A program made the translations under genes and the position numbers. Source: Micromonospora yasonensis (GTDB taxonomy: Bacteria > Actinomycetota > Actinomycetes > Mycobacteriales > Micromonosporaceae). From it: a stretch of DNA of 34,335 nucleotides. This document shows positions 7,016 through 14,095 of the stretch, piece after piece. The DNA lies in NCBI RefSeq assembly GCF_026013475.1, contig NZ_JAPDPH010000060.1, forward strand, positions 1 to 34,335. Direction: 5' to 3'. The notes below the pieces were generated by a model that was not told the origin of the DNA, did no database searches, and was given only the letters and a program-made list of their open reading frames with translations. Every line of letters starts with the position of its first letter. Within the stretch, counting starts at the first letter, position 1.

Positions 7016-8407
7016 TCAGGCGTGCGCGTGCAGCGGCTTGCCGGCGAGGGCCAGGTGCGCCTCGCCCAGGGCCTCGTTCTGCGTCGGGTGGGCGTGCACG
7101 AGCTGCGCCACCTCGGCCGGGTACGCCTCCCAGTTGTAGATGAGCTGCGCCTCGCCGATCAGCTCGCCGACCCGGGCCCCCACCATGTGCACGCCGACCA
7201 CCGGGCCATCCTCCACCCGGACCAGCTTCACGTGGCCGGCGGTCTTGAGGATCTGGCTCTTGCCGTTGCCACCCAGGTTGTAGTTGTAGGTCTTGATCTT
7301 GTCGGCGCCGTACTGCTCCTTGGCCTTCGCCTCGGTCAGGCCGACCGACGCCAGCTCCGGGTCGCAGTAGGTGACCCGCGGGATGCCGGCCTCGTCGATC
7401 ACGGCCGGGTTCTGGCCGGCGATCTCCTCGGCCACGAAGATGCCCTGCTGGAAGCCGCGGTGCGCGAGCTGCAGGCCGGGCACGATGTCGCCGACCGCGT
7501 AGACGTTCGGCACGCTGGTGCGCAGCCGCTCGTCGGTCAGCACGTAGCCGCGGTCCATCTTGACGCCCTGCTCCTCGTAGCCGAGGTTGGCGGTGGTCGG
7601 CCCGCGTCCGACGGCGACCAGCAGCAGCTCGGCCTCGACGGTGTCGCCGCCCTGGATGGTCAGCTTGACACCGTTCTCGGTCTTCTCGACCTTCTCGAAC
7701 GGCTTGCCGACCTTGAAGTTGATCTTCCGCTTGCGGAACGCCCGCTCCAGCGCCTTGGACGACTCCTCGTCCTCGGCGGCGACCAGGCGGGGCAGCGCCT
7801 CGACGATGGTCACGTCGACGCCGAAGGACTTCCACACGCTGGCGAACTCGACGCCGATCACGCCGCCGCCGAGCACGATCGCCGACGACGGGACCCGGTC
7901 CAGGACCAGGGCGTGGTCGCTGGTGATGATCCGCTCGCCGTCGACCTCCAGGCCGGGCAGGCTCTTCGCGTACGAGCCGGAGGCCAGGATGATGTTGCGG
8001 CCGGTGTAGCGCTTGCCGTCCACCTCGACCACGTTCTTGCCGACCAGCTTGCCGGCGCCGGCCACGAAGGTGATGTTCTTGGCGCCGCCGACCAGGCCCT
8101 GCAGGCCCTTGTAGAGCCGGGAGATCACGCCGTCCTTGTACGAGTTGACCGCCGCCATGTCGATGCCGACCAGTTCGGCCTTGACGCCGAACTGCTCCGA
8201 CTCGCGGGTCTGGTCGGCGATCTCGGCGGCGTGCAGCAGGGCCTTGGTGGGGATGCAGCCGTTGTGCAGGCAGGTGCCCCCGAGCTTGCCCTTCTCGATG
8301 AGCGCGACGGAGAGGTTCAGCTGGGCGGCACGCAGCGCCGCCGCGTAGCCGCCGCTACCACCTCCGAGAATGACGATGTCGAAGGTCGAATCGTTCGGCT
8401 GGCTCAC
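7016..8407 (-). CDS. lpd: Dihydrolipoamide dehydrogenase (E3)
   Basis: A FAD-dependent disulfide oxidoreductase of 463 residues that reoxidises dihydrolipoamide with NAD+. The N-terminal FAD fold ILGGGSGGYAAALRA is followed by the redox pair in GGTCLHNGCIPTK (Cys46, Cys51). An NAD-binding VLGGGVIGVEFASVW segment, a second FAD motif NVYAVGDIVPGLQLAH, and the interface motif HAHPTQNEALGEA with the active-site His/Glu near the C-terminus complete the family pattern. The GTG at 8407 follows GGGAG and begins just ahead of the FAD motif. A 19-residue upstream extension to 8464 is unlikely. The gene leads the lpd-sucB operon and diverges from a small unknown gene. A GTGGGGT/ACCCCAC hairpin lies in the leader near 8443-8465. 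Confidence 0.94.
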   Translation of the reverse strand: MSQPNDSTFDIVILGGGSGGYAAALRAAQLNLSVALIEKGKLGGTCLHNGCIPTKALLHAAEIADQTRESEQFGVKAELVGIDMAAVNSYKDGVISRLYKGLQGLVGGAKNITFVAGAGKLVGKNVVEVDGKRYTGRNIILASGSYAKSLPGLEVDGERIITSDHALVLDRVPSSAIVLGGGVIGVEFASVWKSFGVDVTIVEALPRLVAAEDEESSKALERAFRKRKINFKVGKPFEKVEKTENGVKLTIQGGDTVEAELLLVAVGRGPTTANLGYEEQGVKMDRGYVLTDERLRTSVPNVYAVGDIVPGLQLAHRGFQQGIFVAEEIAGQNPAVIDEAGIPRVTYCDPELASVGLTEAKAKEQYGADKIKTYNYNLGGNGKSQILKTAGHVKLVRVEDGPVVGVHMVGARVGELIGEAQLIYNWEAYPAEVAQLVHAHPTQNEALGEAHLALAGKPLHAHA

Positions 8408-8584
8408 ATCCAACTCCCAGGTCGCGTCACTGCATCGGGGGTTACGGTGGGGTAACAGGCACACCCCACCTCGGTCATCTTGTCACCACCGCCGACGAAG
8501 CGCGTAGTGAGGTGCCCAACGACACGTCGCCGACACGTACCCTTGGCATCGTCTTCGATGACGTACGGGGGAGGAGTGGGTGCT

Positions 8585-8914
8585 GTGGGGCTGTTCCGAC
8601 GACGCAAGCGGACCGTCGCGGTGAACCGCGACCGGGCGGCCGATCGCGCCGATCTGGACCACCTTGAGAACTTCGTCCGCACCCGGCGCGGGGTCGAGGC
8701 GTACCTGGAACCCCGGACCACCGTCACCGAGACCACGGTCATGCTGATCGCCGACGACGGCGAGTGGACCCGGCGCCGGGTCGGCGGCCCCGACGAGGGC
8801 CGCCGCTTCGCCCACCGTCTCGCCATCCCGATCTACGACGTCCGCCTGATGGGCTACCCCCAGCGCATGCGCGACTACAACGAACGCCGCAAGCGCCGCC
8901 CGGAGCTCTTCTGA
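8585..8914 (+). CDS. Conserved hypothetical protein, 109 residues
   Basis: A small, highly charged soluble protein, VGLFRRRKR at the start and NERRKRRPELF at the end, with a central segment TETTVMLIADDGEWTRRRVGG that looks like a short beta-rich fold. I recall similar small proteins as conserved in Micromonospora and relatives, but I know no function. The GTG is chosen because GGAGG lies about 10 bases before it. Longer starts back to 8480 cross the divergent promoter region of lpd. A TACCCT box at 8538-8543 could be its -10. It ends just before the palindromic repeat, which separates it from pepA. Confidence 0.7.
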   Translation: MGLFRRRKRTVAVNRDRAADRADLDHLENFVRTRRGVEAYLEPRTTVTETTVMLIADDGEWTRRRVGGPDEGRRFAHRLAIPIYDVRLMGYPQRMRDYNERRKRRPELF

Positions 8915-8929
8915 CATCTGCGCGTGAAG

Positions 8930-8987
8930 CAACTTCGGGGAAGTTGCTGCCTCTCGGCGTGCCGAGGCAGCAACTTCCCCGAAGTTG
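8930..8987. repeat. Nested-palindrome repeat, copy 2
   Basis: Perfect 22-base inverted arms (8930-8951 and 8966-8987) surround a 14-base centre that can itself extend the stem. Each arm contains the 17-base palindrome CAACTTCGGGGAAGTTG, so the element can fold as one long hairpin or as two small ones. It lies between two convergent genes and shares most of its sequence with the copy at 2103. It probably acts as a bidirectional terminator, and its dispersal suggests a REP-like family. Confidence 0.85.
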
Positions 8988-9003
8988 GGTGGATCTTCAG
9001 GCG

Positions 9004-10572
9004 TCAGCCGTTGGCGGCGACGTCGTCGATCAGGTGGAGCAGGGTGCGGACCGGGACGCCGGTGCCGCCCTTGGTCAAGTAACCGGTCGGCTCGCCTGAG
9101 TGGTAGCCGGGGCCGGCGATGTCGATGTGCGCCCAGGCCACGTCGTCGGTGACGAACTCGCTCAGGAAGACGCCGCCCTGGAGCATGTGACCGGCCCGGT
9201 CCATCACCGCGTTGACCTGCGAGATGTCCGCGACCTCGGAGTCCATGCCCTTGCGTACGTCGTCCGGCAGCGGCATCGGCCAGGCCGGCTCGCCGGTCGC
9301 CTCACCGGCGGCCTTCACCCGCTCGCACAGCTCCGGGGAGCCCATCACGCCGGCGATCCTCTTGCCCAGCGAGATCACCTGGCCGCCGGTCAGCGTGGAG
9401 GTCTCGAACAGGTAGTCCGCGCCGTCCTCGCAGGCCCGGGCGATGGCGTCGGCCAGGATCATCCGGCCCTCGGCGTCGGTGTTGAGCACCTCCACCTTCT
9501 TGCCGTTGTACATGCTGATCACGTCGCCCGGCCGGTAGCTGGTGCCCGACGGCATGTTCTCCGCCATCGGCAGGTAGCCGGTGACCGCCACGGACGGCTT
9601 GAGCGCCGCGACCGCCAGCATGGCGGCGCCGACCGCCGCCGCGCCCGCCATGTCGGACTTCATCTCCCACATGCCCTGGGCCGGCTTGATCGAGATGCCA
9701 CCGGTGTCGAAGGTGATGCCCTTGCCGACCAGCGCGACCCGCTTGCCGGTGCCGCCGCCGTCGGGGGTGTAGGTGAGCTTGACCAGGCGCGGCGGGGCCT
9801 CGGAGCCCTGGCCGACGGCGATGATGCCGCCGTACCCGCCGGCCTTGAGCGCCGCCTCGTCGAGCACCTCGACGCCGAGCCCGGCCTCCCGGGCGGCGGC
9901 GGCCACGGCCTCGGCGAACGCCGGCGGACGCAGCTCGTTCGGGGCGGTGTTCACCCAGTCCCGGCTGGCCAGCACCGCGCCGGCCACCGCCTGGGCCCGG
10001 GTGATCTCGGCCTGGGCGGCGGCGTCCGCGGCGTCCGGGACGGCCACCAGCACCTCGGCCACCGGCTCCCGCCGGGTCGGCTGCGGCTTGGTCTTGTAAC
10101 CGGCGAACCGGTAGCCGCCGAGCAACGCGCCCTCGGCGACCGCGCGCAGCGCGGCCGGGGCGTCGGCGTCGTCGGGCAGCGGCAGGGCGAGGGCGACGCG
10201 CGGGGCGCCGGCCAGCGAGCGGACCGCCGCGCCGGCGGCCCGGCGCAGGGTTTCCGGGGCCGGGGCGGCACCGGTGGGCTCGGGACCGAGGCCGACCGCG
10301 GCGACCACGGGCGCGGTGACCGTGCCCAGCGTGGCCAGCTTGATCACCTCGCCGGCGCCGCCGGTCGCGCCGAGCAGGGCCAGCGTCTCGGTCAGCTTGC
10401 CGTCGAACGCGGCAGCGATGCTCTCCGCGCCGCTGGCCAGCAGCAGGGCGCCGGCGGGTGCGCCGGCCTCCTGCTCGGCGGTCTGGCTGTGCACGCCGAT
10501 CACGATCGCGTCGACGGCGAGTTCGGCGGGGTCTGTGTCGACCAGGCTGAGGGTGGTGCGGGGCGATGTCAC
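9004..10572 (-). CDS. pepA: Leucyl aminopeptidase (M17)
   Basis: A cytosolic two-metal aminopeptidase of 522 residues that removes N-terminal residues from peptides during protein turnover. The less conserved N-terminal macro-like domain precedes the catalytic domain. That domain has VGKGITFDTGGISIKP (metal-binding Asp and catalytic Lys), KSDMAGAAAV, and the signature NTDAEGRMILADAI around residue 360, which holds the remaining metal ligands and the conserved Arg. The GTG at 10572 follows GGAG at a normal distance. An in-frame ATG at 10641 adds only a Gly/Arg-rich tail. It diverges from gcvT. The neighbourhood pepA-lpd-sucB is, from memory, also seen in Streptomyces. Confidence 0.92.
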   Translation of the reverse strand: MTSPRTTLSLVDTDPAELAVDAIVIGVHSQTAEQEAGAPAGALLLASGAESIAAAFDGKLTETLALLGATGGAGEVIKLATLGTVTAPVVAAVGLGPEPTGAAPAPETLRRAAGAAVRSLAGAPRVALALPLPDDADAPAALRAVAEGALLGGYRFAGYKTKPQPTRREPVAEVLVAVPDAADAAAQAEITRAQAVAGAVLASRDWVNTAPNELRPPAFAEAVAAAAREAGLGVEVLDEAALKAGGYGGIIAVGQGSEAPPRLVKLTYTPDGGGTGKRVALVGKGITFDTGGISIKPAQGMWEMKSDMAGAAAVGAAMLAVAALKPSVAVTGYLPMAENMPSGTSYRPGDVISMYNGKKVEVLNTDAEGRMILADAIARACEDGADYLFETSTLTGGQVISLGKRIAGVMGSPELCERVKAAGEATGEPAWPMPLPDDVRKGMDSEVADISQVNAVMDRAGHMLQGGVFLSEFVTDDVAWAHIDIAGPGYHSGEPTGYLTKGGTGVPVRTLLHLIDDVAANG

Positions 10573-10721
10573 GAAAGCTACTCCGGGCGGGCCGGGCCGG
10601 CCGCGGCGTCGCGTACCGGCGATGAAGGTCTCCGGCGGCAACCTACCCGCCGGACGCGTGGCTGTCCCGCCGATGCGCTCCGACGGGTCCCGCCGATGCT
10701 AACCAGCCGTTCAGCTGGCGG

Positions 10722-10727
10722 TAAGTT
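10722..10727 (+). promoter_or_regulatory. -10 box TAAGTT of a probably leaderless gcvT
   Basis: TAAGTT lies 7 bases before the gcvT ATG, which itself lacks a convincing ribosome binding site. This is the pattern of leaderless actinobacterial genes. I saw no tandem glycine riboswitch in the 160-base pepA-gcvT gap. Confidence 0.5.
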
Positions 10728-10734
10728 GCCACCC

Positions 10735-11865
10735 ATGACCGACGTGACCTCCGACGCCGCCGCCACCCGGCTGCGTCGTTCCCCCCTGCACGAGCGGCAC
10801 ACCGCGCTCGGCGCCAAGTTCGCCCCGTTCGGGGGTTGGGAGATGCCGCTGGAGTACGCCGGCGGCGGCGTGCTCAAGGAGCACACGGCGGTCCGTACCG
10901 GGGTGGGCGTCTTCGACGTCTCGCACCTGGGCAAGGCCCGGATCACCGGACCCGGCGCCCGGGACTTCGTCAACGCCTGCCTCAGCAACGACCTCGGCCG
11001 GATCGGGCCCGGCAAGGCGCAGTACACGCTCTGCTGCGACGACGCCACCGGCGGGGTGGTGGACGACATCATCGCCTACCTGTACGCCGACGACCACGTC
11101 TTCCTCATCCCGAACGCGGCGAACACCGCCGAGGTGGTCCGCCGCCTGCGGGCCGCCGCGCCCGCCGGGGTGGTGATCACCGACGAGCACGAGGGGCACG
11201 CGGTGCTCGCGGTGCAGGGGCCGCGCTCGGCGGACCTGCTCGGCGCGCTGGGCCTGCCCACCGGTCACGACTACATGAGCTTCTCCGCTGCCACCCTCGA
11301 CGGGGTGGGGCTGACCGTGTGCCGCACCGGTTACACCGGCGAGCTGGGGTACGAGCTGGTCGTCCCGGCCGCGCACGCGCTCGCCGTCTGGGACGCGCTC
11401 TTCGCCGCCGGCGCGGCGTACGAGCTGCGGGCCTGCGGGCTGGCCGCGCGGGACACGCTGCGCACCGAGATGGGCTATCCGCTGCACGGGCAGGACCTGT
11501 CGCTGGAGATCACCCCGGTGCAGGCCCGCTCCGGCTGGGCGGTGGGCTGGGACAAGCCGGCCTTCTGGGGCCGGGACGCGCTGCTCGCCGAGAAGGCCGC
11601 CGGCCCCCGGCGTACGCTGCGCGGGCTGGCGGCGGTGGACCGGGCCATCCCGCGCCCCGGCATGGCCGTCCTCGCCGGCGACCAGCAGGTCGGCACGATC
11701 ACCAGCGGCACGTTCAGCCCGACGAAGAAGCAGGGCATCGCCCTCGCCCTGATCGACACCGACCCGAAACTCGCCGACGGCGACCTGGTCGAGGTCGACA
11801 TCCGCGGCCGCCGCGCCCAGATGCGCCTCACCAAGCCGCCCTTCGTCCAGCCTTCCGTCCGCTGA
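10735..11865 (+). CDS. gcvT: Glycine cleavage system T protein (aminomethyltransferase)
   Basis: The folate-dependent T protein (376 residues), which takes the aminomethyl group from lipoylated H protein to make methylene-THF and ammonia. Family motifs appear in order: LGAKFAPFGGWEMPLEY, VGVFDVSHLGKARITGP, GKAQYTLCCDDATGGVVDD, CRTGYTGELGYEL with the folate-contacting region, and AARDTLRTEMGYPLHGQDL. A C-terminal beta-barrel domain ends TFSPTKKQGIALALID. No gcvH or gcvP is present in the window, so the gene stands alone. The ATG is preceded by a -10-like TAAGTT rather than a Shine-Dalgarno. A long hairpin repeat begins 8 bases after the stop. Confidence 0.93.
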   Translation: MTDVTSDAAATRLRRSPLHERHTALGAKFAPFGGWEMPLEYAGGGVLKEHTAVRTGVGVFDVSHLGKARITGPGARDFVNACLSNDLGRIGPGKAQYTLCCDDATGGVVDDIIAYLYADDHVFLIPNAANTAEVVRRLRAAAPAGVVITDEHEGHAVLAVQGPRSADLLGALGLPTGHDYMSFSAATLDGVGLTVCRTGYTGELGYELVVPAAHALAVWDALFAAGAAYELRACGLAARDTLRTEMGYPLHGQDLSLEITPVQARSGWAVGWDKPAFWGRDALLAEKAAGPRRTLRGLAAVDRAIPRPGMAVLAGDQQVGTITSGTFSPTKKQGIALALIDTDPKLADGDLVEVDIRGRRAQMRLTKPPFVQPSVR

Positions 11866-11872
11866 CCTCCAT

Positions 11873-11932
11873 GTTGATCAAGGAGTTTGCGTCTCCGGCG
11901 GGCCGGATCCTGACGCAAATTCCTTGATCAAC
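11873..11932. terminator. Long hairpin repeat between gcvT and the DUF2314 gene
   Basis: GTTGATCAAGGAGTTTGCGT and its near complement (one mismatch) form arms of about 21 bases. The centre continues with TCCGGC-GG-GCCGGA, giving a stem of roughly 27 pairs. It lies between convergent genes and should terminate both. I recall similar GTTGATCA-type extragenic palindromes in Micromonosporaceae, but the copy number here is one. Confidence 0.8.
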
Positions 11933-11963
11933 TCTTTCCCGTGGCGGTCGGTCGGGGGTGGGG

Positions 11964-13256
11964 TCAGGCAGGGCTGGGGGGTTCGCCGGCGTCCAGGACG
12001 GCCTGGGTCCAGCCGCCCTCGAGGACCCCGGACCCGTCCAGGACGGCCCAGTCGACGACGTCGGACGCCTCGACCACCACGGGGGCGCCGATCCGGACGC
12101 TCGGGTCGCTGTTGGCGTCGCTGGCGCTGGCACCGACGATCCGCTCCGGGCTCTCCCACGAGGTCACCCCGGCCCAGACGAACTCGGGGCCGTCGTCGCC
12201 GGGCAGCCCGTACTTCACCACCAGTTGGGTCTCGGCGGGGAGCTGATTGGCGAGAAAACGGGCCCGGATGTCACCCAGGCCGGCCCGGGCGGTGGCGATC
12301 GCCCGGCTCATCGCGTCGCCCGGGCGGGCGTACCGGACGTCCGGCTGGATGCCGCTGAACAGGGTGGCGCAGGCGGCGGCGAAGTAGCGGCCGGGCGGGC
12401 CGGGGTGCCCGGGCGGGGGACGCAGGCTGAGGAACGAGTCGGCGTCCGGGTCGGTCGCCGGGTCCAGTTCCAGCGCCAGCAGCACCGGCGCCGTCGCGCC
12501 GTGCTGCTCCGGATTCCCGTACGCCACCGCGATGTCGTGCCCGGTGACCGTGGCCAGCACCGGCAGCTGCACGAACGCCGGCACCTCCTCGCCGGCCAGC
12601 CCCTCGGTCCAGTCACGCAGCAGCCGCCGCGCGGCGCCGGTCATCACCGCGCCCCAGGCCCGGGTGAGGTGGTCCGGCACGCCCTGGGTCTGGAGTTCCA
12701 GCAGCCCGAACCGGCGCAGCCCCTTCGTGGTGAACCAGAGCCCGTCGGCGTCCGACGAGTACGGCACCAGCACCCAGTCGACCAGCCGGATCCGGCCCTG
12801 CTCGTCGGGGAGCGAGCGCAGCGCGGTCGCCGGGTCGAGGAACTGGAGGCCGAAGACGTCCACCACGTCTCCGTCGACGGTCTCGGCGACCGCCGCAGCG
12901 ACCGCCCGGGCCGCCCACTCGTGCGCCGGCGGCCAGCCCGGCCGGTACTCGGCCTGCACCACCACGAGGTGGGTGGCGGCGGCCAGCCGGGCCAGTTGCT
13001 CCTCGGTGGCCCCGAACGCGGTGAGCAGGTCCGGCGGCAGCTCGGGGAACTCGCCGACCGGCCGGGTGTCCACGCTCATCAGCGGGCTATCCAGCATCTG
13101 CTTCGCCAGCCCGTACACCGGCTCGGCGAGCCGTCCGGCGAGTCCCGCCATAGCGGTCTTCGGGCTCACCCTCGGCAGCCCGGCGACCGGCACCAGGTAG
13201 GTCGCGTCCAGCGACTCCGGGACCGGTACGGGCAGGAAGTCGTCCGTGATGAGCAT
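11964..13256 (-). CDS. DUF2314-containing protein
   Basis: A soluble protein of about 430 residues. The last hundred or so residues resemble DUF2314 (E. coli YegJ-like): a helix AIATARAGLGDIRARF, then VVKYGLPGDDGPEFVWAGV, an RIVGASASDANSDPSVRIG block and the closing VVDWAVLDGSGVLEGGWTQ pattern. The first 300 residues contain a second alpha/beta region of unknown type. This region includes VDWVLVPYSSDADGLWFTTK, which suggests it handles a substrate or partner of its own. The ATG at 13256 follows GAGGGGGA, and an earlier ATG at 13289 is less likely. It is 65 bases downstream of cobS on the same strand. A TAGCGT box at 13296-13301 may give it its own promoter, so a link to cobalamin synthesis is not implied. 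Confidence 0.65.
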   Translation of the reverse strand: MLITDDFLPVPVPESLDATYLVPVAGLPRVSPKTAMAGLAGRLAEPVYGLAKQMLDSPLMSVDTRPVGEFPELPPDLLTAFGATEEQLARLAAATHLVVVQAEYRPGWPPAHEWAARAVAAAVAETVDGDVVDVFGLQFLDPATALRSLPDEQGRIRLVDWVLVPYSSDADGLWFTTKGLRRFGLLELQTQGVPDHLTRAWGAVMTGAARRLLRDWTEGLAGEEVPAFVQLPVLATVTGHDIAVAYGNPEQHGATAPVLLALELDPATDPDADSFLSLRPPPGHPGPPGRYFAAACATLFSGIQPDVRYARPGDAMSRAIATARAGLGDIRARFLANQLPAETQLVVKYGLPGDDGPEFVWAGVTSWESPERIVGASASDANSDPSVRIGAPVVVEASDVVDWAVLDGSGVLEGGWTQAVLDAGEPPSPA

Positions 13257-13321
13257 GCCGTCCCCCTCGACACCGCCGGTGCGCCTCACCCGAGAACGCT
13301 ACCCGCCCGGACGGGTGACGC

Positions 13322-14095
13322 TCAGCCGGACAGCACCAGTCCCAGGTAGGACAGCGTGGTGACGACCTCCACGGTGGCGCCGAGCACGTCCCCGGTGATG
13401 CCGCCGAGCCGGCGTACCACGTGGCGCAGCAGCCCCGCCGCGACGGCGAGCGCGGCGACGACGGCGAGCGGCCCCTGCCACGGCCGGCCCGGCACCGCCG
13501 GCACGGCCAGCAGCGCCACGGCGATCGTGCCGACGACCGGCGCGACCGGCCCCACCGTGCCGGCCACCAGCGCGCCCAGCCCCTCGGGGCGGGCCGCCGG
13601 CACCCCGCGGCGGCACGCCAGGACGACGCCCAGCCGGCCGGCCGCCGTCGCGGCGACGACCGCCGCGAGCGTCGCCGGCCACCCGCGCCCGGCCAGCTCC
13701 GCCAGCACCGCGGCCTGCAGCAGGAGTACGACCACCAGCGCCACCACGCCGAAGGGCCCGACGTCCGGCTTCTTCATGATCTCCAGCGCCGCCGCCCCGC
13801 GCCGGTACGACCCCAGCGCGTCCACGGTGTCGGCCAGCCCGTCCAGGTGCAGCCCGCGGGTCAGCAGGGCCCCCACCGCGACGGCGACCCCGGCCGCGAC
13901 CAGCGGGGGAGCGAGCATGGCGGTCAGCAGCAGCACCGCCGCGAGCAGCGCGCCGAGCAGCGCGCCGATCGCCGGGGCGAGCGCCATCGCGGCGCCCGCC
14001 ACGTCCCGGTCGATCCGGCCGGCGCGTACCGGCAGCGTGGTGAAGGTGGTGGCCGCGAGCCGGAGGCCGGCGGCGAAACGCGGGTCAGTCGGCAC
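13322..14095 (-). CDS. cobS: Adenosylcobinamide-GDP ribazoletransferase (cobalamin synthase)
   Basis: An integral membrane enzyme of 257 residues that joins adenosylcobinamide-GDP to alpha-ribazole (phosphate) in the last step of the nucleotide loop pathway. The signature LTRGLHLDGLADTVDALGSY and the following EIMKKPDVGPFGV block, which contain the acidic metal-binding residues, lie around residues 83-118. About six Ala/Val/Leu-rich transmembrane helices surround them. Its start overlaps the end of the CobU-CobT fusion by 11 bases, indicating translational coupling. The window therefore holds all three nucleotide-loop activities (CobU, CobT, CobS) in two adjacent genes. Confidence 0.93.
   Translation of the reverse strand: MPTDPRFAAGLRLAATTFTTLPVRAGRIDRDVAGAAMALAPAIGALLGALLAAVLLLTAMLAPPLVAAGVAVAVGALLTRGLHLDGLADTVDALGSYRRGAAALEIMKKPDVGPFGVVALVVVLLLQAAVLAELAGRGWPATLAAVVAATAAGRLGVVLACRRGVPAARPEGLGALVAGTVGPVAPVVGTIAVALLAVPAVPGRPWQGPLAVVAALAVAAGLLRHVVRRLGGITGDVLGATVEVVTTLSYLGLVLSG

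Noticed and set aside
4868..8455. A plus-strand open frame of nearly 1200 codons opposite sucB and lpd
   Set aside because: It is the antisense shadow of two well-recognised genes, kept open by extreme GC bias. Its product is low-complexity Arg/Leu/Gly/Asp sequence without any family motif.
10573..10734. Glycine riboswitch before gcvT
   Set aside because: I looked for a tandem aptamer pattern and saw none. The gap is short and gcvT appears leaderless.
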